Positions 8,152 to 16,196 of a DNA stretch of 64,000 nt are shown one piece after another. Both the position numbers and the translations under genes were made by a program. The notes beneath the pieces are model-generated. The model made no database searches, had not been told where the DNA came from, and saw only the letters and a program-made list of their open reading frames with translations. Within the stretch, counting starts at the first letter, position 1; every line of letters begins with the position of its first letter. The DNA comes from a virus, in the IMG/VR virus record IMGVR_UViG_3300025313_000944, positions 23,333 through 87,332 of that record. The stretch is one strand, 5' to 3'.

Positions 8152-8773
8152 ATGAAAAAGGAGAATGATGCCTTGGTGGATCAGAAATACAACATCGTGT
8201 TGGCCGATCCGCCATGGCGCTGAATGCTTCAAAAACTGGTCTATGTCTGAATTAGTCAAGCGTGGGGAAAAGTGGGCACGCAAGAATGGTAGAAGTCCTT
8301 ATCCTGTCATGCTGACAGAAGATATCGCTAAGTTGCCTGTATCTAATTTATCTGCGAAAGACAGTGTATTATTTCTGTGGGCAACTTATCCAAAACTTGA
8401 AGATGCTTTATATGTTATGAAAAGCTGGGGTTGGGAGTACAAAACGGTTGCCTTCTCGTGGGTAAAATTAAATCCATCTGGTGTAGGTTTCCACTTCGGG
8501 TTGGGGTACTGGACAAGGCAAAATCCTGAATTATGTCTACTGGGAACTAGAGGTCATCCCAAGCGGGTGAATAATTCTGTACCCAATTTGGTTATCTATC
8601 CGCGTGGAAAGCACAGTGCCAAGCCACCTGAAGTCAGAGATAGGATCGTTAAATTGATGGGTGATTTACCGCGCGTAGAGTTGTTTGCCACAGAGGTAGT
8701 AGAGGATTGGGATGCCATTGGAGATCAAATAGACGGTCATGATATTCGTGAGGTATTAAATGAAACCATTTAA
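8152..8773 (+). pseudogene. MT-A70-type adenine methyltransferase with a frameshift at the catalytic motif
   Basis: ATG 8152 opens a frame that reads YNIVLADPPWR, including the DPPW catalytic motif, then stops at TGA 8221. The rest of the family continues in another frame from about 8222: ECFKNWS, SPYPVMLTEDIAKLPV, VLFLWATYPKLEDALYVMK, TRQNPELCLLGTRG, and the end FATEVVEDWDAIGDQ. Joining the two frames (+1 shift, or two missing bases) restores a normal ~200-residue N6-adenine methyltransferase. Either a sequence error, a true mutation or recoding at CGC-TGA would explain this. All later motifs are intact, so decay, if real, is recent. Confidence 0.8.
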
Positions 8774-8972
8774 AGTACACTATAAGCTGAGTGAAGTTCT
8801 TAAGGGTGAACATTTCATTCAACGTGGATTAGTTCTTTACCGCAAGACTGAAGATGGTTACAAAGTGGTAGACACTGCTTTCGGGGAAGACCCCAACTTG
8901 GAAATTGAACAAGATGAAATAGTAGAAATAGTAAATCCACACGAGTGGTATTATACCACGGAGGAGAATTAG
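8760..8972 (+). CDS. Unknown acidic protein, 70 aa
   Basis: Overlaps the end of the methyltransferase gene by 14 bases. Likely beta-rich, with a strongly acidic C-terminal half (FGEDPNLEIEQDEIVEIV). No family is recognised. Confidence 0.55.
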   Translation: MKPFKVHYKLSEVLKGEHFIQRGLVLYRKTEDGYKVVDTAFGEDPNLEIEQDEIVEIVNPHEWYYTTEEN

Positions 8973-8973
8973 G

Positions 8974-9285
8974 ATGGCTACAGTAGAGGTTTTTAATTAT
9001 TTGAATGAAGTACCTGGTATACATTTGGCTTTACCAACGCGGTGTAAGTTGCCAGAATGTTATAGCATGGTTTATTTTCCATACCATGTTTGGCGGCTTA
9101 CTCTCAAGGAGAATAATTATTCGATGTTCTGGTTGTTTTGTTGTGAAGATCATAAAGCTAAATGGTTAGAGTTAATGTATAGTCAGTTCCACACTAGCAT
9201 GGGTATAATGCAGCATGCTATTATTAAAGAGTTGGAACGAGTAAAAAAGGCGGCTGAATTATTGGAGGTTGAAAGTAATGGTTGA
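8974..9285 (+). CDS. Unknown protein with Cys pairs, 103 aa
   Basis: Cysteines at CKLPEC and a FCCEDH segment could form a zinc site of the C-x4-C / C-x2-H kind. The C-terminus is a charged helix (KELERVKKAAELLEVE). No family is recognised. AGGAGA precedes the ATG. Confidence 0.55.
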   Translation: MATVEVFNYLNEVPGIHLALPTRCKLPECYSMVYFPYHVWRLTLKENNYSMFWLFCCEDHKAKWLELMYSQFHTSMGIMQHAIIKELERVKKAAELLEVESNG

Positions 9286-9424
9286 GTTGGCTTTATTTTT
9301 GGCTGGATTTTTTGTAGGGTCGTTCATCTTCGGTTGGTTATACGCCAACGAGCGTGATAAAGTTAAAGAATTGACTGTTTTACTTAACACCCGCTTGGGT
9401 GATATTGCTAGAAAGGTTAAATGA
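9278..9424 (+). CDS. Small single-helix membrane protein, 48 aa
   Basis: ATG 9278 follows GGAGGTTGAAAG. One N-terminal hydrophobic helix with glycines (LALFLAGFFVGSFIFGWLY), then a charged tail. It overlaps both neighbours by a few bases. Function unknown. Confidence 0.6.
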   Translation: MVELALFLAGFFVGSFIFGWLYANERDKVKELTVLLNTRLGDIARKVK

Positions 9425-9828
9425 TGATTAAAGAGTTGCTACTTACAGGGTTGGTATTAGCCAGTTGTGTGTCTTCTCAACCTCCAGTTAGCCCGGTACC
9501 AACACCGATTGTGTGTGATGTAGAGTGGGCTGATTTAGAGTATAGCATTCCGCTCTATCCGGCGGGAGAATACTTGCTTACCTTTGAAGCCAAATCCGTG
9601 GAACAATATGGTGAGCATGCTTTGGTAGTTGGTGTAGAAGTTAACACCGGTCAGGTAGTCGAGATGGGTGAGTATCAAGGTGAGTTGTTGATAGTTGGAA
9701 CCCTCTATACAGTACGAGCCATATTCATGTCCTCCCAAGATGGTAGACCTATCTTCGCTTTAATTGAGGTAGTTAAGGTGGAGAGTGTAGTTGAACCTAC
9801 GCCGGCTATTATAGGAGACCAGGTTTAA
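9421..9828 (+). CDS. Predicted lipoprotein, 135 aa
   Basis: A short signal sequence ends in the lipobox LVLASC (Cys about residue 16), followed by a Pro-rich linker and a ~100-residue mature domain that looks beta-rich. It would be membrane-anchored outside the cytoplasm. Phage lipoproteins often act in superinfection exclusion; nothing here proves that. It overlaps the start of the reductase gene by one base. Confidence 0.65.
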   Translation: MMIKELLLTGLVLASCVSSQPPVSPVPTPIVCDVEWADLEYSIPLYPAGEYLLTFEAKSVEQYGEHALVVGVEVNTGQVVEMGEYQGELLIVGTLYTVRAIFMSSQDGRPIFALIEVVKVESVVEPTPAIIGDQV

Positions 9829-11849
9829 TGGAGCATAAGCTTACGCCAATGGCAGAACAAATCCTACAGAAGAGATATGTTCATTCTGCTTTGGGAGAAA
9901 AGGATTGGAGTGACGTTGTCGAAAGAGTGTTGAATCATGTCATCCCACAAGAAAAAGATAAATACCGTGAGATTTTACTTGAACGCTATTTCGTACCCAA
10001 TAGCCCTACTCTTGTTAATGCTGGCTCCTCTAATCTTAGCCTTTCTGCTTGCTATGTTGTACCTTTCGAGGATTCATTAGAAGACATTGCACATACTAAA
10101 TATGCTTTTCTTAAAGTGTGCCAGAAAGGTGGTGGTTGTGGTACTACACTTTCTAATTTAAGACCTCAAGGAATGCCTGTTGCTGGTAGTGCTCACTCTA
10201 TAGCAGCAGGGCCGATTGGATTTTTTAGTTCTATTTGTAGAGATATGGAAATTATGTCGGAGACTAGGTTCAGACATATGGCCATGATGGGTACGATGAG
10301 TTGTTCTCATCCTGACATAGAGAAATTCATTTTGGCTAAAACTGAAGAAGGTACATTACCAACCACTAACATCTCAGTGATGGCTACAGATGAATTCATG
10401 CAAGCAGCCATTGATGGGGAAAATTGGTTAGCTGCGTTCTATGGCCCACACGATACGAGTATATCCAGAACCTTCAGTGCCAAGCGACTGTTAGATTTAA
10501 TAGCCAAACAGGCTTGGCTTAATGGTGAACCTGGTTTGCTGTTTGAAACCAGAATAAATGAAGACACACCATATAAATATTCTGGTCAATATATTTATGC
10601 AACCAATCCTTGCGGTGAACAACCGTTGCCACCATATGGTGTTTGCAATCTTGGCAGCATTGATCTCAGTAAATATTATAAATCATATATATCAGACTTG
10701 AGTAAAGTTATAGATTGGGAATTGTTGGGGCAGCACATAAGATTGGCTGTAGAATTTCTGGATAATATAATTGATGTTTCGGTTTGGCCTTTGCCGGAAA
10801 TAGAAGAGTGGGTTAAAGACAACCGCCCAATCGGTTTAGGTGTTATGGGTTTTGCCGATCTGTTACTAATGATGGGTATAGAATATGGAAGTTTGGAATC
10901 AATCAATTTGGCCGAAGATTTGGGTGAATTTATTTATGAGGTTGCCCACAAAAGAAGTATCGAGCTTGGTCAAGAAAGAAATATACCACAAGCATGTAAA
11001 GTATTGCCTGAACCTAGACGTAATGTTACTATAATCTCTGTGGCCCCAACGGGCACTATCAGTCTATTAGCCGGGTGTAGTTCTGGCATAGAGCCAATTT
11101 ATGCTCCTACAACAATTAGAACGGACAAGACAGGGACTTATACGCTAAGACATCCTTATGAGACAACATCTTATTTCAAGTCAGCTATAAATGATGATCC
11201 CAACAAAGTCGTTACGTGGAAAGAACACATCGACATTCAAGCAGCTTGGCAAAAGCATTGTGACAGCGGAATCTCCAAGACAATTAATTTCCCCAACACA
11301 GCCACAGTGGATGATATTCGGGATGCTTTTGTATATGCTTGGCGCTCTGGCTGTAAAGGCGTTGCGGTCTATCGAGATGGTTCCAGACAGGAACAAGTTC
11401 TGAGTCAGAAAAAATTTTGGCCAAAGAATGAGCCGGTTACACAGGAAATTACACCCAAAGAGAGACCCTATACTTTAGATTCAAAGACTGTCAAGGTGAC
11501 TAATGGTGGTGAGGGGAATGTTTACATCACGGTATCATACCAAGACGCTGCACCCAGAGAGGTTTTCGTCAATACTGCAAACCTACTTCTACATGAAGTT
11601 CAAGCCAGGGATGGCTTTGCTAGGTTATCTTCTTTGGCTTTGAAGTATGGTGTTCCAATCACAGAATTGATAAAAGAATTGAGACAAATTCCAGCCCAAT
11701 CTTTGAAATCTGTACCTCTAATGATAGCTAAAGTATTAGAAGAATTAGAAATGCCGCAGGGTACCTGCCCCAGTTGTAAAGTTGGGGTATTAGAAATGGT
11801 TGAAGGTTGCAAAAAATGTTCAACTTGTGGCTTTAGTGAGTGTAATTAA
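9828..11849 (+). CDS. nrdJ: Adenosylcobalamin-dependent (class II) ribonucleotide reductase
   Basis: A 673-residue class II reductase that makes dNTPs or dNDPs from ribonucleotides using B12 as radical source. SACYVV (Cys about 75) and GVCNLGS (Cys about 273) supply the redox pair. NPCGEQ (Asn 260, Cys 262, Glu 264) supplies the thiyl-radical Cys and its partners. APTGTISLLAG is the phosphate-binding region. The C-terminus has a Cys-rich zinc-ribbon-like module (CPSCKVG, CKKCSTCGF) typical of NrdJ for reductant transfer. There is no nrdB-like subunit, as expected. The phage therefore depends on host cobalamin and a thioredoxin or glutaredoxin. Confidence 0.95.
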   Translation: MEHKLTPMAEQILQKRYVHSALGEKDWSDVVERVLNHVIPQEKDKYREILLERYFVPNSPTLVNAGSSNLSLSACYVVPFEDSLEDIAHTKYAFLKVCQKGGGCGTTLSNLRPQGMPVAGSAHSIAAGPIGFFSSICRDMEIMSETRFRHMAMMGTMSCSHPDIEKFILAKTEEGTLPTTNISVMATDEFMQAAIDGENWLAAFYGPHDTSISRTFSAKRLLDLIAKQAWLNGEPGLLFETRINEDTPYKYSGQYIYATNPCGEQPLPPYGVCNLGSIDLSKYYKSYISDLSKVIDWELLGQHIRLAVEFLDNIIDVSVWPLPEIEEWVKDNRPIGLGVMGFADLLLMMGIEYGSLESINLAEDLGEFIYEVAHKRSIELGQERNIPQACKVLPEPRRNVTIISVAPTGTISLLAGCSSGIEPIYAPTTIRTDKTGTYTLRHPYETTSYFKSAINDDPNKVVTWKEHIDIQAAWQKHCDSGISKTINFPNTATVDDIRDAFVYAWRSGCKGVAVYRDGSRQEQVLSQKKFWPKNEPVTQEITPKERPYTLDSKTVKVTNGGEGNVYITVSYQDAAPREVFVNTANLLLHEVQARDGFARLSSLALKYGVPITELIKELRQIPAQSLKSVPLMIAKVLEELEMPQGTCPSCKVGVLEMVEGCKKCSTCGFSECN

Positions 11850-11850
11850 A

Positions 11851-12018
11851 ATGGGATTATTTAGTAAAGCTAAAGAAATTGAAATTGCTGTGGAAAAGAT
11901 TGCCAAAGCTCTACAGTCCGGTGTTGAAGAAGTTGCCGAGATACAACAAGCCTTGAATGATGTATCTAAAAGTTATGCCAAATTGAGTAAGATTTTGGAT
12001 AAGAAAGGTAAACAATGA
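11851..12018 (+). CDS. Small coiled-coil protein, 55 aa
   Basis: ATG 11851 begins right after the reductase stop. The sequence is a regular amphipathic helix (KEIEIAVEKIAKALQSG, then a second heptad-like run). No family is recognised. It overlaps the zinc-ribbon gene by 4 bases. Confidence 0.55.
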   Translation: MGLFSKAKEIEIAVEKIAKALQSGVEEVAEIQQALNDVSKSYAKLSKILDKKGKQ

Positions 12019-12212
12019 AAGATTATAAGGAAACAACTTCGTTTGAAATCTATGGGGAAGATGACCAACCACTATCTTTAGAATTTAAATGTCCAATTTG
12101 TGGTGATCATATTTATTGGGATGAAGACAAAGAAGGGGATGTTTGGATAGTTACTTGTCTTAATTGTTTCAATGCAATTGATGTTCATTTGAAATTGGTA
12201 TTGGAATGGTAA
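12015..12212 (+). CDS. Zinc-ribbon protein, 65 aa
   Basis: Two CxxC knuckles (CPICGDHIYW and CLNCFNA) spaced about 25 residues form a likely zinc ribbon. The N-terminus looks beta-stranded. Such mini zinc-ribbon proteins recur through this genome. Role unknown, possibly nucleic-acid or protein binding. Confidence 0.6.
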   Translation: MKDYKETTSFEIYGEDDQPLSLEFKCPICGDHIYWDEDKEGDVWIVTCLNCFNAIDVHLKLVLEW

Positions 12213-12213
12213 A

Positions 12214-12735
12214 ATGATTTGGTTCACTTCTGATCACCACCTAGGTCATGCCAACATAATCAAGTACTGTAATAGACCGTTCTCCAACGTAGAAGAAATG
12301 GACCAAGAGTTGATCCGGCGCTGGAATGAGGTGGTAAACCACAACGATATAGTTTATCACCTAGGAGATTTAACCTTGGGGGATGCCCGCGTTGCCCGAA
12401 ATTATGTGAAGCAATTGAATGGCAATATCCGAGTTCTAGGTGCAGATTATCACCACGACAAACGTTGGATACATGGTGCTCAGATCGAATCCAAAAGCGG
12501 AATAAAATTAACCGTGCTTCAGCCGGTAGAAGTCTTGCTGGGTTTGTTGGAAGTGCCCATAGTGTTATGTCACTTCCCATTCGCAATATGGGATAGAAAA
12601 CATTTCGGATCAATCCACCTCCACGGCCACAGCCATTGCAATTATAAAGGTGAAGGTAAAATCTTGGACGTTGGTGCAGATTGTTGGAGCTTTTATCCAA
12701 TGTCTCTAGATGAAATTAGAAAGAGGTTTGAATGA
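12214..12735 (+). CDS. Calcineurin-like metallophosphoesterase with an altered metal motif
   Basis: A 173-residue protein with the metallophosphoesterase order: TSDHHLGH (motif 1), YHLGDLT (motif 2), CHFPF (motif 4) and HLHGHSH (motif 5). The usual GNHD/E third motif is replaced around residue 75 by LGADYHHDK, so the Asn ligand is not in its normal place, although His-Asp follows. Relatives hydrolyse phosphodiesters or cyclic and modified nucleotides. It overlaps the HAD gene by 4 bases, suggesting the two act together. Confidence 0.78.
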   Translation: MIWFTSDHHLGHANIIKYCNRPFSNVEEMDQELIRRWNEVVNHNDIVYHLGDLTLGDARVARNYVKQLNGNIRVLGADYHHDKRWIHGAQIESKSGIKLTVLQPVEVLLGLLEVPIVLCHFPFAIWDRKHFGSIHLHGHSHCNYKGEGKILDVGADCWSFYPMSLDEIRKRFE

Positions 12736-13106
12736 AGATAGGAATTGATATTGATGGTACGCTGACCAAATACCCAGAATTCTTTATGGAGTTGGGTAGG
12801 TTATTTCGACAAGCGGGACACAAAGTTTATTTGATTACCGGGTTGGGTGAGGATGGTTTGAATAAACGCATAGATAAATATTGGGGCAACATTTTTTTGG
12901 ATGATTCCTTCTATGACCATATTTATACTACAGCTTATTATAATTCGGATGAGATAAAATTAATAGGTATAGAACCGGACAATGAGAAAATAGTTGGTAG
13001 ATTTAAACAAAGAATGTGCAAAGAGTTAGGTGTAGATATAATGTTTGATGACCAAGCTTCTACTCATAGAGAGTTTGGCGATGTGCCTATATTTGAGGTG
13101 AAATAA
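12732..13106 (+). CDS. HAD-superfamily phosphatase-like protein
   Basis: A 124-residue protein with motif I DIDGTLT near the N-terminus, motif II-like VYLITG, and motif IV-like DIMFDDQ. It is a small single-domain HAD hydrolase of the type often called 5'-nucleotidase or polynucleotide phosphatase in phages. It overlaps the metallophosphoesterase and the next gene, so the trio is co-translated. Substrate unknown; a nucleotide 5'-phosphate is the natural guess. Confidence 0.72.
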   Translation: MKIGIDIDGTLTKYPEFFMELGRLFRQAGHKVYLITGLGEDGLNKRIDKYWGNIFLDDSFYDHIYTTAYYNSDEIKLIGIEPDNEKIVGRFKQRMCKELGVDIMFDDQASTHREFGDVPIFEVK

Positions 13107-13864
13107 TGTCAGAACAAATTTATGTTAATGATTTAAGACTTGATGGTGATTCGACTTTTTCTCTTGTCCCACGCTGTACTACGTTTGAGGATATCAACCG
13201 GTACTTCTTTACTACTATTGATCGCCAGTATGGTTGGGATTTGGCTCCCAACGGGGAACTAGTTTTTAAGTTGGTCGGGTTTAGTATACGAACTGGCCCA
13301 TCTTTCTTTAATAAAGTTATGAAGCCAGACGCTACCCCATTGCCTGGGGTACTGATGAATGCTTACTACCCCAATTTTCAGGCAGACCCAAGTTGGGAGC
13401 CACTACCACGCTACGAAGCCCGTGCCTTCGGCGACTTTACGAATAGTGAGGGTGTTTGGGGATTGGCTATTGGGGGATTGCTTCTAAATTTAGAAGGTAG
13501 AAAAGGGCCACTGACGTTATGGCCGTTCATTGGTGCAAATAATACTCCACCTAGATACAGTGATGCCGTTCGCAATGTCGGTTGGTACCCAGCTACCGAC
13601 CACCTAGCGGTACACCCAGAGTGGCAAATCGTTATGAAGACGGGTGGTGTTACACCACCTAGTGGTAACACCGGTCTGTGGCTGTACAAAGATGGTCAAG
13701 CTTATGCTTTCATTCCGGCAATCGGCGGGCAACCACCCACCTCTGGATTTAATGGTCTGGCTTTCGACGATGGTACCAATCTAGCTTGGCACGTAGAAGG
13801 TCAGCTTGGTACGCCGGAAACAAGAAGCCTTTTCGCCAGAGTGAGAGGTTGGCTAAATGGTTAA
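13106..13864 (+). CDS. Unknown beta-rich protein, 252 aa
   Basis: No signal peptide. The middle has many Gly, Pro and aromatic residues (ATPLPGVLMNAYYPNF, GDFTNSEGVWGLAIGG, GNTGLWLYKDGQAYAF), suggesting an all-beta fold such as a carbohydrate-binding or virion domain. I cannot name a family. Its place at the end of the nucleotide operon is odd for a virion protein. Confidence 0.6.
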   Translation: MSEQIYVNDLRLDGDSTFSLVPRCTTFEDINRYFFTTIDRQYGWDLAPNGELVFKLVGFSIRTGPSFFNKVMKPDATPLPGVLMNAYYPNFQADPSWEPLPRYEARAFGDFTNSEGVWGLAIGGLLLNLEGRKGPLTLWPFIGANNTPPRYSDAVRNVGWYPATDHLAVHPEWQIVMKTGGVTPPSGNTGLWLYKDGQAYAFIPAIGGQPPTSGFNGLAFDDGTNLAWHVEGQLGTPETRSLFARVRGWLNG

Positions 13865-14120
13865 GAGAAAGTTGATGCCTTTCCCCAAAGCCGAGCAACC
13901 AATTGTCTTGGTAATAAATAGATTTGAAACTCTATGTGGAGAATGCAATAAGAATATAGACAGTATGGCTAAAGTCTGCAAATTTTGCGGAGCCAAGTTT
14001 ACCCATTCAACTACAACCTGTCCACTGACTTGGATGGTGAGCAATGTTCAAAACTTGAGAAAAGATTTGGCTTTTATATCCAAGGAAGAATTGGTAAACT
14101 TGGGAAAAATTTATTTGTAG
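13857..14120 (+). CDS. Zinc-ribbon protein, 87 aa
   Basis: Contains CGECNKNI and CKFCGAKF, a two-knuckle zinc ribbon similar to many zinc-ribbon domains, followed by a short helical tail. Last gene of the left plus-strand operon. A GGTAGCATACC site and a hairpin lie just downstream. Confidence 0.6.
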   Translation: MVKRKLMPFPKAEQPIVLVINRFETLCGECNKNIDSMAKVCKFCGAKFTHSTTTCPLTWMVSNVQNLRKDLAFISKEELVNLGKIYL

Positions 14121-14234
14121 TTTGAAAAAAATTCTGGGCAGAAAATCGTGCCTTTTATAGAATTCTGACTTTCTGTTTATCACCAAGCTTAGCTAATAGG
14201 TATAGCTATAAGATGCTATAGGAAGAGATAAAAC

Positions 14235-14245
14235 GGTAGCATACC
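14235..14245 (+). repeat. GGTAGCATACC dispersed site, copy at the convergent junction
   Basis: One exact copy of an 11-base partly palindromic sequence (GGTA-GCA-TACC). It recurs at 31821, 37094, 37173, 37302 and 37546, and in reverse as part of 37332-37343. The copies I noticed lie outside genes. This copy lies between the end of the left operon and the convergent terminator. Likely a protein-binding site. Confidence 0.6.
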
Positions 14246-14265
14246 CCAAGCGGCTATGGGCAAAA

Positions 14266-14299
14266 GAAAACCCCCACCCTACTTAGGGTGAGGGTTTGA
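14266..14299 (-). terminator. Convergent terminator hairpin
   Basis: 11-base arms (14270-14280 and 14285-14295, one mismatch) around a 4-base loop, GC-rich. On the minus strand the stem is followed by TTTTCTTTTG, so it best terminates the leftward operon. It may also slow the rightward one. Confidence 0.75.
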
Positions 14300-14302
14300 T
14301 CC

Positions 14303-14500
14303 CTACATATATGTATGTAATGAGGGCTCCCTATTGGTTCGACCTCTGTATTTTATAATCCAACCACTTGGTATCATTTGTTTGGATTTTGTCAAAGCTT
14401 CTTCTCTATCCTTTCCATCTTGGACTATCCAACCATGTTGGCCTGTATTTCCCCAACCGTGACCGCCGTCAACACACCTGATTAGGAACATGTAATTCAT
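14303..14500 (-). CDS. Small protein, 65 aa, last gene of the leftward operon
   Basis: ATG at 14500 is chosen because AAGGAGAAAAAA precedes it. The sequence MNYMFLIRCVDGGHGWG followed by an EEALTKSKQ helix and WIIKYRGR looks like a compact alpha/beta protein. No family is recognised. Confidence 0.55.
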   Translation of the reverse strand: MNYMFLIRCVDGGHGWGNTGQHGWIVQDGKDREEALTKSKQMIPSGWIIKYRGRTNREPSLHTYM

Positions 14501-14510
14501 TTTTTTCTCC

Positions 14511-14807
14511 TTAAGTATAGAATAGGTTGCCCGCTTCCGAGTTCCAGCGGTGCAACTTGACCACCTCTTTATAAATAGCACTTCTTTCAGCAGCGGTAGA
14601 TGGCTGACCACCTACAAAGAGTGGTTGATATTTTGCTTCGATTTCTCGTTGGAGTTCTAACAGCTTGGCCAAGTATTCCTCATTAGCCAGCATTAGGGTT
14701 TGGAAATCTTCAGCAGAGACCGGGACTGAGTAACCTTTTTCATCAACGGTGTCAATAACCAGGTAACTGTTATCCTTGGTGTCGATTGGTGCAAATTGCA
14801 AATCCAT
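14511..14807 (-). CDS. Helical protein, paralogue A, 98 aa
   Basis: Contains LMLANEEYLAKLLELQREIE and the stretch FVGGQPSTAAERSAIYKEV, which match the protein encoded at 15697-15993 along its whole length. The two are the same length (98 aa) and lie about 1.2 kb apart in the same operon, so one is a duplicate. Function unknown; predicted coiled coil. Confidence 0.65.
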   Translation of the reverse strand: MDLQFAPIDTKDNSYLVIDTVDEKGYSVPVSAEDFQTLMLANEEYLAKLLELQREIEAKYQPLFVGGQPSTAAERSAIYKEVVKLHRWNSEAGNLFYT

Positions 14808-14818
14808 TTTATTTCTTC

Positions 14819-15202
14819 TTATATGTCAAATATTCGTATGCCATCACGAGTGATAGTAATAGATGGCAACCCACTTTTTGAGCCAAACCCCACGTCCAAC
14901 TTGGCTGATGCATAGCTAGGAATGTAGATATGAATTTCAGCATGACCCTCGCCGGTTTCCTCCACCCAAATATTTAGCTGTTCGCGGTTGGCTCTCTTGA
15001 GATTATGTTGGAAAGTTGCAGTTTGTTGGTGGATATAATCTGCTGTTATGCGAGGTAGGAACTTCTCAAGAAAGTGTACCCATTCCTGCATCTCTGCCGG
15101 ATAGCACCTAGGACAGAAAGCTTGACCCAAGATGAAACTGGGGGGTCCACCGAACCTTTCAGAATTTTCCGCACCACACTTGTTGCACTCGTACTCTGGC
15201 AT
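14819..15202 (-). CDS. Zinc-finger protein, 127 aa
   Basis: An N-terminal zinc site (ECNKCGAEN and FCPRCYP) is followed by a helical segment and a beta-rich C-terminus (EIHIYIPSY, ITITRDGIRIFDI). No family is recognised. It shares a stop/start base with the next upstream gene. Confidence 0.6.
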   Translation of the reverse strand: MPEYECNKCGAENSERFGGPPSFILGQAFCPRCYPAEMQEWVHFLEKFLPRITADYIHQQTATFQHNLKRANREQLNIWVEETGEGHAEIHIYIPSYASAKLDVGFGSKSGLPSITITRDGIRIFDI

Positions 15203-15396
15203 TATGAACGTACCTCCGTAAAATCGTAGAATGTTTTCAGGACCATATCCATGACATGGTCCAAGTCACTACTTTCCGCAAAGTCAAGGTCGAATTCGCG
15301 CGGAAAATTCTCTACCGAATCATATACATATAGATACGGCATCATGATCTTGACCAATTTTTGCAGAAATTCTAGGTCTCTTTTTGAGCTTCTCAT
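15202..15396 (-). CDS. Small acidic helical protein, 64 aa
   Basis: ATG overlap with the neighbour. Helical, with an acidic stretch FDLDFAESSDLDH. No family is recognised. Confidence 0.55.
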   Translation of the reverse strand: MRSSKRDLEFLQKLVKIMMPYLYVYDSVENFPREFDLDFAESSDLDHVMDMVLKTFYDFTEVRS

Positions 15397-15687
15397 TCAG
15401 GCATTCCCATCGTAATTTGGTGTTGGGGTGGGTGTTACCGGAACCACCGGCTTGGCTGCTTGTGGAGGCCAAGTGAACCCCACAGATGGCTGCTCCCACC
15501 ATTCAGCTTTCTGCAATTCTAGAATGTAGTTATCACATAGTGATTGGTGTCCGGTGTCGGCCATGCACTTGTCCCAAATTCCGCGGTAGTATTCTTGCTC
15601 CATTTTATTTTCTGTCAGCCTACCCAACAGTAAGCCCAAGATTATACCCAAAACCACAGTGATGATTGATACTTTACCGAATTTCAT
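15397..15687 (-). CDS. Membrane-anchored protein, 96 aa
   Basis: One N-terminal membrane helix (VSIITVVLGIILGLLLG) is followed by an acidic and aromatic domain with two Cys (KCMADTGHQSLC), and a Pro/Thr-rich tail (PVVPVTPTPTPNY). Probably exposed outside the cytoplasm. AGGAGG precedes the ATG. Function unknown. Confidence 0.62.
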   Translation of the reverse strand: MKFGKVSIITVVLGIILGLLLGRLTENKMEQEYYRGIWDKCMADTGHQSLCDNYILELQKAEWWEQPSVGFTWPPQAAKPVVPVTPTPTPNYDGNA

Positions 15688-15696
15688 TTTAACCTC

Positions 15697-15993
15697 CTAA
15701 TGGTAATACAATCCCTTTTTGGCTGTATCGTTCAACTTGGTAAGTTCAGATAACTTATTGTCAATTGCATCTCTTTCTTGCCATGTGGCTGGTTGTCCTC
15801 CTTTAAGTTGTGGTTCATATTTGATTCTGATATTTTCTTGCAAATCCAGCAACTTGGTTAGGTATTCATCTTGGGCCAAGATTAGGGTACGGTAGTCTTC
15901 CAGCGAATTAAGAAATCGCTCCCAACCATTATCCGCCACGATCTCAATGATATCGCATTCTTTGGAGTCTATTTGTGCAAACCTGAATTTTAT
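15697..15993 (-). CDS. Helical protein, paralogue B, probably with an AUA start
   Basis: The nearest standard start (GTG 15939) would remove the first 18 residues. The frame remains open upstream and reads FRFAQIDSKE, which aligns with the start of paralogue A (LQFAPIDTKD). At the position matching the ATG of paralogue A there is ATA (15993-15991), 5 bases after AGGAGG. With ATA as start the protein is 98 aa, exactly the length of its paralogue. Either AUA is used as a rare start or an ATG mutated recently. Function unknown; predicted coiled coil. Confidence 0.6.
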   Translation of the reverse strand: MKFRFAQIDSKECDIIEIVADNGWERFLNSLEDYRTLILAQDEYLTKLLDLQENIRIKYEPQLKGGQPATWQERDAIDNKLSELTKLNDTAKKGLYYH

Positions 15994-15995
15994 TT

Positions 15996-16196
15996 TTACC
16001 TCCTACCCTCAGGGGTGACTGACACTAGGGGCACGTCTGGTACGCCAAATGTAGCCCTGTAATCCACAGTAACTTGGGACGTGATGGGATACGGTGCCTC
16101 GGTAAATTTTGGAATTCGTGGGTCTAAGTCACAGGCTAGCGACATTGCTAGCAATACCACCACAGCCAATAGAATCATTAGGTACTTTTTCACCAC
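15996..16196 (-). CDS. Predicted small lipoprotein, 66 aa
   Basis: MVKKYLMILLAVVVLLAMSL is a classic signal, ending in the lipobox MSLAC at about residue 22. The mature part is short and Pro-rich. It would be lipidated and held on the outer face of the membrane. Confidence 0.68.
   Translation of the reverse strand: MVKKYLMILLAVVVLLAMSLACDLDPRIPKFTEAPYPITSQVTVDYRATFGVPDVPLVSVTPEGRR

Noticed and set aside
12260-12700. A 146-codon frame on the minus strand across the metallophosphoesterase
   Set aside because: It is antisense to a gene with five family motifs, has no ribosome site, and reads as low-quality Arg/Leu-rich protein.
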